64,000 nt of DNA from Batillaria attramentaria (Eukaryota > Mollusca > Gastropoda > Batillariidae), in NCBI GenBank assembly GCA_018292915.2, contig JACVVK020000467.1, positions 387,501 through 451,500 of the forward strand, in the 5' to 3' direction. The notes beneath the pieces were generated by a model. That model was not told the DNA's origin, searched no databases, and was given only the letters and a program-made list of their open reading frames with translations. The stretch's first letter is position 1. The number at the start of each line of letters is the position of its first letter. The position numbers and the translations under genes were made by a program. Shown one piece after another: positions 1-11,073 of this stretch.

Positions 1-1152
1 GTAATCTTTTCTGTCATTGTCTCGTTTAGAACGCCGGAACTTTCTATAGGATTTACGTGCCTGTTTCCTTGCCCCAAAACATTCAGCATCAAACCACTTA
101 CTTTTCCTTGGGCCTTGGCGTACGTTACGCTTCATGCACTCAGAGGCCTGCAGAAGACCTGACGTCAGACAGTCAACTGCATCATCGACAGACGTTTCAA
201 TCAAACGTGTCGCTTCTTCAAGAATGTTGCAAAATCCCTCACCACTTACAGCCTCAGCAAACTCACCTTGTTTGTTTTCATCCCACCACAGTTTCTCTAC
301 TGTTCCCACCCCACTCTGGAGCCTTTCAATACACCCCGGGCTGACAGAAAGTTCGACAGGCAAGTGCTTGGATTCCAGTCTCTCTGCAACTTCAAGTCTC
401 ATATCAGTATACAGCAGTTCACGAGAACAAATAAAGTAATCCACAGTGCTGCTACCTGATGTACATACATATGTAAAATGCCCTTCCTCATCCCCTCGAC
501 GTGCTCCATTAAGTATGGTGAAATCACATGCTGCACAAAACTCAAGAAGTATTCTGCCAAAGTTTGATACAATGACGTCTTGGGACATGCGAGATTCATG
601 GTAAGTATCACCTAGAACCAAGTCATCTGAATCATCAGCATCGGAGTAAACGGGATTCATACCCCCAGTTCTAGCGTTAAAGTCACCTGCTAGTAAATAC
701 ACACATGACTGACCAAACGTTTGCATACAGTCAAGTACACACTGCTCAACCAGACTCACGCTGCACGTGACAGTTACATGTGCTTGCTTGTAGTAGGGTG
801 AAGATGATGGTGGCACATACGCTCCGCAGAAAATCACATCCTTTTCAAAGCCGAACACAGTTTTGTCTATTTTCAACACCACAATATTATCAGCTAGAGT
901 GTCTATCCTCTGCACTAGGTGACTATGCTTGCTTTTTACCATAACCAATACACCACCATTGCATTTGTTGTCATGGACTGTGAATTTAAAGGCTGGACTG
1001 AAATACTGTTCAAAGTCTGAGAAACAATCAAGCCTTCTATCATGCACCAGAAATGTTTCTGTTAAACAGACGATATCAAATGTATTGACATATTCAATAA
1101 AGTCTGCTTCGCTTATTTTAGCCATCAGACCTTCGATGTTGTAGTTCAACAT
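1..1152 (-). CDS. LINE ORF2, N-terminal APE endonuclease (partial, runs off window)
   Basis: The minus-strand frame is open from 1491 to the left edge; the probable start is the ATG at 1150-1152 (MLNYNIEGL). It reads as an apurinic-type endonuclease of a CR1/L2-like non-LTR retrotransposon, which nicks target DNA for target-primed reverse transcription. Visible blocks in order are NYNIEGL, FDIVCLTETF (catalytic Glu), CGAYVPPSSSPYY, LLAGDFNARTGG (catalytic Asp/Asn) and STVDYFICS. The position where such enzymes carry SDH-P reads SKHLPVEL, so the usual Asp is Lys. The reverse transcriptase would lie outside the window. The start falls about 55 bases after the stop of the repaired ORF1 frame, the usual two-ORF spacing. 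No stop codon interrupts the visible part. The clade is inferred from motif style. Confidence 0.85.
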   Translation of the reverse strand, partial: MLNYNIEGLMAKISEADFIEYVNTFDIVCLTETFLVHDRRLDCFSDFEQYFSPAFKFTVHDNKCNGGVLVMVKSKHSHLVQRIDTLADNIVVLKIDKTVFGFEKDVIFCGAYVPPSSSPYYKQAHVTVTCSVSLVEQCVLDCMQTFGQSCVYLLAGDFNARTGGMNPVYSDADDSDDLVLGDTYHESRMSQDVIVSNFGRILLEFCAACDFTILNGARRGDEEGHFTYVCTSGSSTVDYFICSRELLYTDMRLEVAERLESKHLPVELSVSPGCIERLQSGVGTVEKLWWDENKQGEFAEAVSGEGFCNILEEATRLIETSVDDAVDCLTSGLLQASECMKRNVRQGPRKSKWFDAECFGARKQARKSYRKFRRSKRDNDRKDY

Positions 1153-1699
1153 ACGTACTGATTTTGGTGCATAAGCTCGTGCACCCTGACCTTCTGTGTT
1201 GTCTCTGTCACGTTCCGTTGCCCCCTCTCCCTCGCCGTGCTGCGTCGCCTTTGGACTGCTGCTCAGTCGCGCCTCGCCTGTGACGAAAGGAATAGTGCCT
1301 GGACTTACGTGCTGCAGGCGGTGACGGCTTGCCACTGTTGAGAGCTGTGACAGTAGCATACGAGGGGCTGACCTCCTGAGTTTGGCGAACTGGGTCACGG
1401 GTGGGGGAGGGGGTGCGGGTGCGGGTACGGGTACAGTCGGCCTCACTGACTGGGGTAGGTGGGGGAACAGATGCAGGGGAGGGGTCCAGGGTTACAATTG
1501 TGCGGCTCGTGCCTGGCGAGGAGACATCACGAGCATCGCCACCCCTGTTGTTGCTGTCCGTGGTGTGGTCGTCCTTGGCGTCACCCTGGCTGACAGCCAC
1601 CCTGCCACTACGAAGAGTAGAAATGTTGTTGCCACGGGCACGGGCAGAACCAACACGGCCCCTACGGCTGTCCCCATAGTCATGCCTGTCACTCCTCCT

Positions 1700-1810
1700 G
1701 TAGTTGTAGTCGTAGTGGCCCCTGTAGTTGTAGTCGTCGTGGCCCCTGTAGTTGTAGTCGTCGTGGCCCCTGTAGTTGTAGTCGTCGTGGCCCCTGTGGT
1801 TGTAGTCGTA
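1700..1810 (-). repeat. 24-bp minisatellite inside LINE ORF1
   Basis: About four tandem 24-base units encode the octapeptide DYNYRGHD in the shifted frame. In the unshifted frame the same units encode Thr-rich sequence, and on the plus strand they give a spurious Val-rich reading frame. Confidence 0.8.
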
Positions 1811-2670
1811 GCCGTTGTAGTCGTAGCCCCTGGTGTCGCTGTCGTAATCGCCGTCGCCCGTGTAGTTGTGGTCGTCGAAGCCCCTTTGTTGTATTTGTCG
1901 TCGTTCCTGGAGCTGGCGTCGTCCGTGTAGTTGTGTCTTCTGTAGTCATCGTCGTTGTCCCCATCGTCTCTGTTGTCGTCCTCTGTATGGAGCCGCCCTG
2001 CCTTGTAGTACGCCCGCTTGCCCTCCTTCCGCAGGTTTCTGATCGTCTCCATCTGTCTGCGGGTCAAGTCCCCTGCAACACTCACACCATGCTGCCACAG
2101 TCTCTGTCTCCCGGTGTTCAGGATGGCCATCTTGTCAGACCAATGTAAAAATTTTACAATCACTGGTCGGGGTTTCTGTCCCTTCTTTCCGATACGGTGA
2201 CACCGCTCAATATCATTTCTACACCAGTTTCTCTCTGGGAACACACTTCTCAACAGTTCGAAAACCTGCTCAGCACACGCTGTGTAGCTGTTTTTCCCCG
2301 TCTCCGCAATGTTGAAAAAGCGAAGGTTGTTTCTCCGTGCTCTCTGCTCCTGGTTTTCTATCTCTTTGTCCATAGCGTCTAGTGTGAGTGTGGTGTGTCT
2401 GTCCAGTGTGTCCACTTTCTGTGTCATGTCTTCCACGCGTTTTGTCAGTCGTGCGTTCTGTTGTTTGAGTGTCTTGTTTTCTTCTTCCAGCTCTGCCAGT
2501 CTTTGCCGAACTACAGTACCGTCCTGTTTAATGTCAGCAACATCTTTCTGCACTCCAAGCAGCACTTTCATCACATCACCAATAGTAAAATCCTTACCGG
2601 CAGTATCAGTGTCAGTGTCCGTGACAGTGCACTCAGTCGTGGCAGTAGCGGCCCCATGTTGTTCCTCGCC

Positions 2671-2697
2671 GGGCCCCGGGTTGAGTTCGACATCACC
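2671..2697 (-). other. 2A translational-recoding motif
   Basis: The codons read Gly-Asp-Val-Glu-Leu-Asn-Pro-Gly-Pro, an exact match to the D-V/I-E-x-N-P-G-P consensus that makes ribosomes skip the final Gly-Pro bond. It lies 33 residues from the first ATG and directly follows a hydrophobic stretch. Confidence 0.9.
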
Positions 2698-2889
2698 ACT
2701 CAGCAACAGCAATAATCCGGCCAGTGACACAAGTGACACAAAAAATAAACACACCACCAAAATCCTCATGGTCTGAAGTGTCTGTACACAACTTTTCACT
2801 GTGTCTCCACTTCTGCTTCCAGTGTAATTAACAAATTTCTGGTAATTATCAGACCCGGTCAAAAATTTTCAGCTGACCTGAATCGTGAG

Positions 2890-3157
2890 CACAACTCACC
2901 TGAGAGAGAGAGAGAGAGGGAGAGAGAGAGAGAGAGAGAGAGAGCTCCCAATCAGGAAAAAAAACAAAATAATAATAAAAACAACATATAACAATAGAAC
3001 AACAAAAATGCATCTCGTATTTTTTCTTCTTGCCAACATTCAATTTTGCACGGAACACAATGGTAAAGAACCAATTCAAGAAAAGAAAGTCATGCGCCAT
3101 CATGTGCCTGTCCTAAGTGACGTCAGACCTGACCTGTTTTCTTAGAATGAGTGAAAT
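2890..3157 (+). repeat. (GA)n tract plus internal fragment of the pogo-like TIR element family
   Basis: A GA microsatellite at 2910-2944 is followed by sequence nearly identical to 11858-12075, which lies inside the TIR element at 11074-12329. The shared part runs from CTCCCAATCAGG to TTAGAATGAGTGAAATTTTC. No terminal inverted repeats are present here, so this is a fragment. Confidence 0.7.
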
Positions 3158-3212
3158 TTTCTTGGGGGTGTCTCGCCACTTTCTTTCCGAATTCCTCTGT
3201 TTGGAGACGTGG

Positions 3213-3534
3213 TGTATTTTACTTCTACTATGTCGCCATCTTCGTGCAATCGCAGAGAAGACACGGGATACAACAGAATACAACTCCAATACTTTATGAA
3301 CAGAATATGCACGGAGAACAAATTCATGAAAGAAGAAGAACCCAGAACGCTGTGCAGGGCTGCTTACGTACTGAACAGGTCAGATCTAGAACATTTCTCA
3401 ACTTACTGGAAGGTTCGATATCTTTCCAAGGTGACGTAATCTACTGACGTTACTGCACCAGCATGTTCTGGGATGGTCTAGAAATTATTTTGCATCGAAA
3501 TGCAGTATCTTTTCGCGATCTCTACAGCTTGACA
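3213..3534 (-). mobile_element. Solo LTR (322 bp, TG...CA), reverse orientation
   Basis: Read on the minus strand it starts TGTCAAG and ends ATACAACA, flanked by near-matching 5-bp repeats (CGTGG and TGTGG on the plus strand). It matches the LTR copies at 14938-15256 and 44345-44672. The flanking repeat also exists without the LTR (about 38800 joined to 42110), which supports a mobile insertion. No gag or pol sequence adjoins it. Confidence 0.65.
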
Positions 3535-3614
3535 TGTGGAAAGCGGGAATTTCAGTGGGTTTCGTTTTTGCCACTGACTCACACTCAGAAGCATAATGCA
3601 AAGATCTTGGAAAC

Positions 3615-4281
3615 CACTCTCTGGGGCACAGAGTCTTTCAGTGGAAAGTACCTCTGTGCACGGTGGGGAAATGGCGCTCACTGCGCTACCGTGACGGGCC
3701 TAAATTGTCTCGGTGCTCTCAAACACAAGGTCGCGCACTATGTCATCCTTGACCAGCTTTGAACCCACAGGGATCCTCAATGGCGCAAGTGATGGCAGGC
3801 TGTCTTCAGAGTGAAAGTAGGCGTGTTTCTGAATCAGAGACAAACATTACATGTCTCTGTCTGAATGGACAGATCTATTATTACATTCAGTCCTAGAACA
3901 CGGGTGTGTATGCTTTTGTAATCGTCTCTTATTCCACCACATGGCAGGTACGTGACCGTCTGCACCGTGCAATAATACTTGCCTGTAGAGTGCAACACCC
4001 TTGCCTGTCAGAGTGCAACCCCCTTGCCGTTTACTCACATCCTGTTGGATCAGTGTACCACGTAAACAGTGCCATCAAAGCGCAACAATAATTGTCCGCT
4101 GGCAAAGATTTTGCCCAAACGAAAAGTGGTCGGATATTCAACACTTCGTTTCAAATCGAATCATATGACACACAAGTCTCTGCTTTTCTAAAAAAAAAAA
4201 TCGCCATTTTTGAAAATGGCGCTGGGTGTAAGCAGTCACATTTTCACGCCCCGCCGAAAAGGGACTGCACTCTGGAGTCTA
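3615..4281 (+). mobile_element. 667-bp non-coding mobile element (family A), founder copy
   Basis: It is flanked by the 9-bp direct repeat CTTGGAAAC (3606-3614 and 4282-4290). The opposite arm at about 14867 has one copy of that sequence and no insert. The element starts CACTCTCTGGGGCACAGAG and ends CACTCTGGAGTCTA. It is present in rearranged form at 37657-37990 and 47253-50000. No coding potential and no clear terminal inverted repeat were found. A 9-bp duplication would fit Mutator-like transposition, but the class is unproven. Confidence 0.65.
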
Positions 4282-5071
4282 CTTGGAAACATAAAGATAG
4301 TTCACTTACCTCCCTTTGAGGGACAACGCGTAAGAGTTGTCTGCGCGCATTAGCGCGCATCCCGCAGATCTACGCAGTAATGGCAGTATGGCAGAAAGCC
4401 AGAAACCACGCAAAAATTCGGGCGTGCAATGGTGTGCAGCGCCGAATTGCTGTCAGAAGCGAACACCAGGAACGGGAAAACCTTTCTGTAGATTTCCCCC
4501 TTGAAAAATAGAGGAAGGTATGCCTACGATATCGAAGTTGGAGCCAAGATTATGTTTTCTCCCAAACATAACACATAGCATCACACGTGAAAACCAAAAT
4601 CGCCGCATCCACGACGTGTGACTGGCGTAAATTTAGTATAGAATCCGCATGCTTGTAAAAAGTCTGTTTGTTTGACCCAACCCTACACTAGCCGCCGTAA
4701 AACATTTTAACAAAATAAACAAAAACGAAGATGTCAGCGACTGACAGGTGGTCTCCCCCCATATATTTCGCATGTGTTTTAGGCCTATGGAAAACATAAG
4801 TACTCTCAAAGTTCCGGAGGACGAACGAAAGATCTAGTTTGGCTTTCACTGCTGTACGTAGGCTACGCAGTGCATTTCGTTCGATGTGTTCAAGTAAAAC
4901 TAGTACGGAACACAGAAAGATCGAATGTGCGAGAGATCCAAAGATGGACGCATCCGCTGAATACTTCCTGCTAACTCAGCATTAATCATATCTGCGACCG
5001 ACGATCCAGCAGATTCTGTGTTGTGATATGGTTTTACAATGGTTAGAATGAAGTTCAGCCGGATGATTTTG

Positions 5072-5073
<2 letters not shown>

Positions 5074-5110
<37 letters not shown>
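5074..5110 (+). repeat. (GT)n microsatellite
   Basis: An uninterrupted GT dinucleotide run of about 37 bases within the left inverted arm; its CA counterpart is at 14330-14362. Confidence 0.95.
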
Positions 5111-5539
5111 CTGAATTTAGATGCAGGTAGACGCTAGCACAATTTAAGTCACCGTGATTTGTAAAGTTGTCAGGGAAAAAAAAAATTACGTTGTATCTGC
5201 GTCAGCCGCGTGTGTTTACTGTTTGTTTACACTGCATGCACACGTACCACTTGAGGTCTTTTTTTTTTTTTGACAAGAAAGCGAAAAAAAAAGATGTTTG
5301 TTTTTCAACAGGAATACCAAAAGAAGTATTTCCCCGTTTATACTTGTCTGTTATTTGAACAATTCGGCGCAGAACACAATTGCATGCCCGGCTTTTGTGA
5401 TCGCTTTCCACTTTCCGCCATGCTGTCACTATAGGGGCCAGATCTAGGATGCGCGCTAATGCGGGCAGACAACTCTTCGCGTTGTCCCGCTATATGTCTC
5501 TCTTACGAGGGCAGGAGTGACGCGTCTTTCTGATTCCAA

Positions 5540-5636
5540 GGTCTTTGCATAATGTGTGTGTGTGTGTGTAAGGGGGGGGGGGGGGTGCGTGCGTGCGCGC
5601 GCAAGCGCGCGTCTAAGGCGAGAGAGAGAGAGAGAG
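5540..5636 (+). repeat. Compound microsatellite: (GT)n, G13, (GC)n, (GA)n
   Basis: GT repeats, a G homopolymer, alternating GC and a GA tract follow each other. The matching tract in the right arm (13800-13885) has a shorter homopolymer. Confidence 0.9.
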
Positions 5637-5803
5637 GGTCTCTTCTCCGATACCAGTAAGCAATCGTCTGTCAGTCAGGTCTGCGAAAGTAACTCTGTCA
5701 AAGGGGAACGACTTTATTACAAGAATTCATTCACCCATGTAGAACCTCGCATACGCCAAAAAGTTGTGACGTCAACCAGCTAGGCGAGCTCACACGACCT
5801 CAT

Positions 5804-6780
5804 GCAGGGCTGCCACTCTTCCTCCTGTGGCCGGATTTCCGGCTTTTTGAACCGGCTGTGAAGAGCTTTCCGGCTTTTTAACGCCGTTTTCCGGCTTTTC
5901 CGCATCCCCGTACCGGGGGCCGAATCGTTAACACTAGGCCCCCCGCAACCACGGCCAAGTCGGGCTAACCGAGACCGAGCCGAGATAAGTAATAGCTAAG
6001 AAGGAAAAACATTAAAATACTCGGTGACAAGGAAAGTGGACAGTTTCGAACAACTTTAAGGCCCCCGTGTTATTTCACAGTGTGCACAGAAGCGAGGAAT
6101 TCTGTCAAATTCACCGGCACAGTGAATTTTTAGCATGGCTCGGAGATTATTGTGCGTGGGAGTGATTTCCCTTGAAAACAAAAGCAGACGTTTTTTCCCG
6201 GGGGAATTTCGGTCACACCTGTCAACATCATCGTCTCCTCCAAATCCAGGGTATGGTATTATTTTGTTATGCTAACAACATTATACAGCTTAGCGAGGCG
6301 TTTCCAAATAATTAAGTGCTCTTGAACATTATGCAGCACAATATTAACGTCTGCTGTAAAGCACGTTAAACACCCAAACACCCACGTACTTTCTCTTTCG
6401 TGTAGTTTACAAATAAAGCTGATGAGCATTATTGAGAACGGTAAACTGATTAGGCCGTGGGCCAGAGGCCTCTAAAAGGCCTAGTTTTTGAGTTTTTTTC
6501 AAATTTGTGCAAATCACAAAACTTTAAGTGTCCCTAAATGTAAATTTCACGCTGATTTCAAATCTGAAGAGATCCCAAACGTAAGTATGCGCACTACTTC
6601 AGAAAATGAGGGACAAGTCTGTGACGACCCTTCATAAGAAGTATCAATACTGTGATGTTTTATGGCTGCAAATGATGCACTATTCTATTCAAAACAATCT
6701 GTCTTGTCCCTTTTGCCTATGACAATATAAACTATACATGATTAGTAAACAAATTTGGCAGTTAAGGTTACTTGCAGGTA
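5804..6780. other. Non-coding interval
   Basis: No supportable gene. Bases 5830-5910 contain four spaced copies of TTCCGGCTTTT. The remainder is AT-rich unique-looking sequence. Confidence 0.5.
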
Positions 6781-6784
6781 GGAA

Positions 6785-9700
6785 AAATATAAGAGGAATA
6801 AGAAGATAAGAACTTTATTAATCCCCTCAGGAAAATTTATCGTGTACAGCTCTTGATCACATAATACACAGTACAACTATTATGACACAAGAACAAAATC
6901 TCCATGAAGAAATCAGCCATGCACCCACACGCGCGTCCACCCATCACATATATATATATGCACCCACACACTTAAGTGACTTATCCATAGTCATAGCATA
7001 CACTCTTCTCATGCATACCGCCATGCCACACACCACAAAGTGAAATAACCTGCACACATAATACATACTACATAGTGAAGCTACGTATTATAATTACATT
7101 ATTAAAAACAAATCTACAATTCAGGGGATACTACTATACTATAGTTCATCATTATTGCTGCATCACAACATTAAAAAATTCAGAGCCATACTTCTGTATG
7201 TTTTTGTATGCTGGACAAGAGGCCAGTAGAATATTTGTAACCACAGAATCACACAAAAAAACACGTTTTGATCCAGCTGACCTTCATGGATGTCAAAAAC
7301 GAATTCACATCAAGCATTCTCAGACCACCTAGCTCGTAACCACAGCATATCGTTGCCTTATTTATCTTACTTCTCTTTCCTTCCCATAAGAAGGAGAAGA
7401 ACATCTTATTAAGCTCGTTAAGAAAATGCGCCTTTGGGTCAGGAATGTTAATGAATAGATGGACAATCTTTGACATGGCAAGTGTTTTAATGACTGTAAT
7501 TTTTCCCAGTGGTGTGAGATTTCGCTTTGACCATTTCGACAGGATGCATTCGATGTTTTTAAACTTGTTTTCATAATTCAAATCAGTGATAGTGTCAATA
7601 TCAGTTGAAAACTTAATACCCAACACTGTGAAGATTCCAGGGTCCCAAACAAAATTGAACTCGGGCATATATCTAACATGACAATTTTTCCTTGATCCTA
7701 ACCATACAACCTGGGTTTTATCCATATTGATTTTGAGGCCAGAGATAGAGGAGAAGAACTGTAGGGTTTGAATACTTTCCTTAAACGATTTTTGGCTGCC
7801 ATCTAAGAACAGAGATGTGTCATCTGCAAACTGGGAGAGGAGAACATTTACATTTTGTATCTTAATACCTTTTATGTCTTTGTTCTGGCGCACCATTGAA
7901 GAGAGAACTTCCGCACAGATCAGGTATAAATAGGGCGAACTGGGATCGCCCTGCCTGCAGCCCCTTCCTATCTCAAACCAGCTAGAGTAGGAGCCATTTA
8001 CTGCAACGCACGATTTTATGTTGTTATAAAAAGTATATATCCATCTTTTCATATCTGGGCCGAAATTGAAAAAGTCGAGACACTCTTTAAGAAATGACCA
8101 GGCTACACTGTCAAATGCTTTTTCGAAATCAATTAGGAGCAAAAGGCCAGGCATCTGATGCATTTCAGTATAAGCCAGAACATCATATAAAAGTCTTACA
8201 TTTTCACCTATATATCTACCTTTTAGGAAGCCTTTTTGGTCCTCATGGATTATGCTTGGGAGTACAGTCTTTAATCGGTTGGAGATGCAGGCAGAGGCAA
8301 TCTTGTATGTTGTATTTAATAGAGTGATAGGACGCCAATTTTTTTAGAAATTTCTTGTTTTTCCCCTCCTTTGGGACACATGTTATGACACCTTGACGTT
8401 GCGTAGTTGACATTTGACCTTGACAGAAACCATAGTTGATAGATCTGACCAAGAAAATACCAATGTCCATCCAAAAAAATTTGAAGAATTCTGTTGTAAA
8501 GCCATCTGAGCCTGGACTCTTATTATTGCTCATATGTTTCAGTGCATTAAAAGCTTCTTGGCAGAAATGGGGCCTTCTATGGAGGCACTTAACTCTTCCG
8601 ATAGCTTCGGTGCAAAAACTGTGGAAGAAAGGTCGACATCCACAATATCTGCCTCTCTCGAGGCATACAGTTGCTGATAGAAGAGCTGAGTTTCATCAAC
8701 AATAGATTTCTGATCATGGACTACCTCACCATTTTCTTTTTCGATGTAATTCATCGACTTCTGATTATAATTCCGACTCTCAAGGCTACAGAAGTATCTG
8801 GTAGCTTTTTCACCATCTTGGATCCATTTTGCACGGGATCGGACAATTACGCCCTCAGTTTTCTTCTTACGCAGCTCTACAAGTTCAGCTCTTTTGTTCT
8901 CAAGAACGTCTACATTATCTTCATTTACATTTAGTTCTAATTCAGTAATGGTTTTTTGTAGTGTTATCTCTTTATTATTTTCTTCTTTCTTTTTGAAACT
9001 TGCATATGAGATTGTCCGGCCCCGCACTTCCAGAAGTATCATTTCAAAAAACAACTGATCATTTATGGTGAATTGAATGTCATGGTTACTAATGTCCGAA
9101 ATTGTTGTCCATGTTGTACACTACAATGCCATACTGCCTTTTCAGTTCTAAGATGACCTTTTTGACCATATCAACATATTCTTTATCCCCTAAGCAAAGA
9201 GTTATTAAACTTCCAAAGTGACTTTGTTTTCTGTTTACATTGTGATGAGAACTCGACAGAGACCAATGAATGATCTGATCGGTAACCAGATTCAATTTTC
9301 GTACATGATACATCTAACAGTAGGCATTCAGAGACCAGAAAGTAGTCCAATCTGCCCTGCCTGAGTTGAATTGAAACGCCGCCATGTGTATTGTCTTTTG
9401 CCAGGATTAAGCTCCCGCCATACATCAGCTAAGGCATAATTATTTATCATATCATGCACTTTTTCATTGACTGGGGTCGGTTGACGTTCCTGTATCTGAA
9501 AGTGTCTTTGCTAGCGTCCAGGACTACGGTTCCAATCTCCGCCGGATAATAACGTACTGATTATCCAAGCGGTCCATTTGCTCACAAATGGCATCAAAAA
9601 AGACCGGCAAGTCCATGTTACTCGGCCCATACACATTTACAAGTGTCATGCGCTTTCCAGCAACATCAATATCTAACACAATATAGCTACCATCATCACT

Positions 9701-9975
9701 TCGGATTACTTCATGCAGCTATATACTCAAAGTTGTTGTTGAACAATATAGCAACCCCCTTACTATTAGTATGTTACCACTAAGGATACATTCGTAACCC
9801 CCACATAGATCTTGTAATACTTTCCATTTCTGTTTTTAAGTGTGTTTCCTGCAAGAAATATATACATTGCATTTTGTTGCCGGAGAAAGTTGAATACATC
9901 CTTTCTCTTTTTGTACTCACCAAGTCCATTGGTGTGAATGAGCATATCTTTATGGGACTATCATTTGTCATTTTA
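6785..9975 (-). pseudogene. Decayed Tx1/L1-like LINE ORF2 with 3' end
   Basis: On the minus strand the interval reads as an ORF2 broken by several frameshifts. Endonuclease pieces lie at about 9975-9180 (VYGPSNMDLPVFF; RLDYFLVSECLL; SGYRSDHSLV). A linker follows at 9054-8539, then reverse transcriptase from 8533 to 7249, with NNKSPGSDGFTTEFF, LLLIDFEKAFDSVAW, GRGCRQGDPSSPYLYLICAE and the catalytic QFADDTSLF, followed by VLGIKFS. The longest unbroken piece is 7249-8163 (about 300 codons). The 3' end near 6790-6870 contains AATAAAG and a short tail rich in CTTAT. The GRGCRQGDPxSPYL style is typical of the L1/Tx1 group. Not functional as it stands. Confidence 0.85.
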
Positions 9976-10380
9976 TATAGCTAGGAATATTAGGCATCCA
10001 ACGCACATTAACATCAATCCTCAGTACATGAGGATAGGTCCTATAGACAGAACAGACTTTGGACCACCTTGCTGTCAAGTTCACAAATCTAATCATGTTC
10101 ATACTGAGCCCAGATGGTAGAGAAACAGCCAAAACATTCCAAGTACAATACTCACAGCAGCAGCAGGTATAAACTAGGCAACACAGAGGCAAACAAGTAG
10201 GCCATCAAGTAAGTTGTCAAACCAGCAAAGCACAAATACACGAATAAAGGACAAAAAAGGACACAGGGATAGTGACAACAGTAAGAAAACAAAGGGAAAA
10301 AATACATTAGATGGGAACATATCGCTCTCGTCCACGGAGGAAGGGTGTTCACCAGAGATGACCTCACGACATGAAGCTAA
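9976..10380. other. Probable 5' region of the Tx1-like LINE
   Basis: There is no reading frame with protein-like content. The position just upstream of the LINE endonuclease on the minus strand suggests untranslated or decayed LINE sequence. Confidence 0.3.
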
Positions 10381-11073
10381 TTAGGTATCAAAACATCCAT
10401 GTACACATTGCAGAATTAAACGTAAGTCAGTGCAGGCTTTTTGGGGAAGAGAGAAAAAAAAAAAAGGGTGGAGGGGGGAGGGGGAAGCGGGGGGGGGGGG
10501 GGGAGGAAACCTAGGTGGGGGGGGGGAAGAGGAAAGGAAAATAAAAAAGATAGTAGAATTGACAAAAGAAACAAAAATAAATAAGTAAAAAGATATAAAA
10601 TAAATAAATAGATAAATAGAAAAGAAAGAAGAAAAAAAAAAAAGGGCCCTGAGGAGGAAAAATTCACTGAATAATGGATGTGTTGCATGTTTTTTTTTTC
10701 GGGAAAAAAAAAAAAAAAGCCACTTCATGGCATGAGGCCAGCACTAAGGACGCTCCTGGAGTCAACTACTCAAAACAGTAATGAAATGTAAATAGGCAGC
10801 CAGTAAAAAGCTGTAGCCACCAGAAGAGAACCCATCCTAACATACCAAACACAGGGGGGGGGGGGGGGGCAGTACGTGAGCACTCAGATGTAAAGGATGA
10901 CAAGTACCAAAATATGAGAAGAGAGGTGACTAAAAACAAACAAACAAAAAAACCTATATACACACACATGCATACACATACACATGTATACATATATATA
11001 CATACACTGTACATACATACATACGCATACATATATATATATATATATATACACATACACACACATGTATATA
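10381..11073. repeat. Purine-rich low-complexity DNA with A, G and CA/TA tracts
   Basis: Contains G runs near 10488-10502 and 10854-10869, several A runs, and a (CATA)/(TA) microsatellite at 10950-11070. The apparent reading frames are artefacts of composition. Confidence 0.8.

Larger units (their letters stand above)
1208..2769 (-). pseudogene. LINE ORF1 protein with N-terminal 2A peptide, one frameshift
   Basis: The first ATG (2767-2769) opens a frame reading MRILVVCLFFVSLVSL followed by leucines and then GDVELNPGP (2671-2697), a canonical 2A ribosome-skipping motif at residues 25-33. The leader resembles a signal peptide. A coiled coil follows (about residues 60-145, e.g. LAELEEENKTLKQQNARL), then an RRM-like nucleic-acid-binding domain (RRNNLRFFNI, DIERCHRIG, PRPVIVKF). 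The unbroken frame ends at 1492 after about 425 residues in a Thr-rich tail. The +1 shifted frame from a C run at 1881-1884 instead gives a Tyr/Arg/Asp-rich tail with four DYNYRGHD-type octapeptide repeats and ends at 1208. That is more plausible protein, so one base of indel in the run is inferred. The role would be RNA binding in the LINE ribonucleoprotein. Confidence 0.8.
3158..5803. repeat. Left arm of a large inverted duplication
   Basis: The segment is the reverse complement of 13640-15312 apart from one extra insertion (3615-4281). Recognisable matched landmarks are the TGCGCGCATTAGCGCGCA block (4348 versus about 14790), the GT/CA microsatellite (5074-5110 versus 14330-14362) and the GA/CT tract near 5625 versus 13810. 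Outside these limits similarity stops abruptly. There is no convincing coding sequence in the arm. Confidence 0.85.

Noticed and set aside
1492..1494. Stop-codon read-through linking ORF1 and ORF2 in frame
   Set aside because: The in-frame arrangement depends on the likely indel at 1881-1884. The shifted ORF1 frame with its own stop at 1208 and an ORF2 ATG at 1152 is simpler.
1382..1930. Plus-strand Val-rich reading frame (VVVVVAPVV repeats)
   Set aside because: It is the antisense of the 24-bp minisatellite in the LINE ORF1; no other support.
10381..10728. Phe/Ser/Pro-rich hypothetical protein on the minus strand
   Set aside because: Purely a product of A/G low-complexity sequence.
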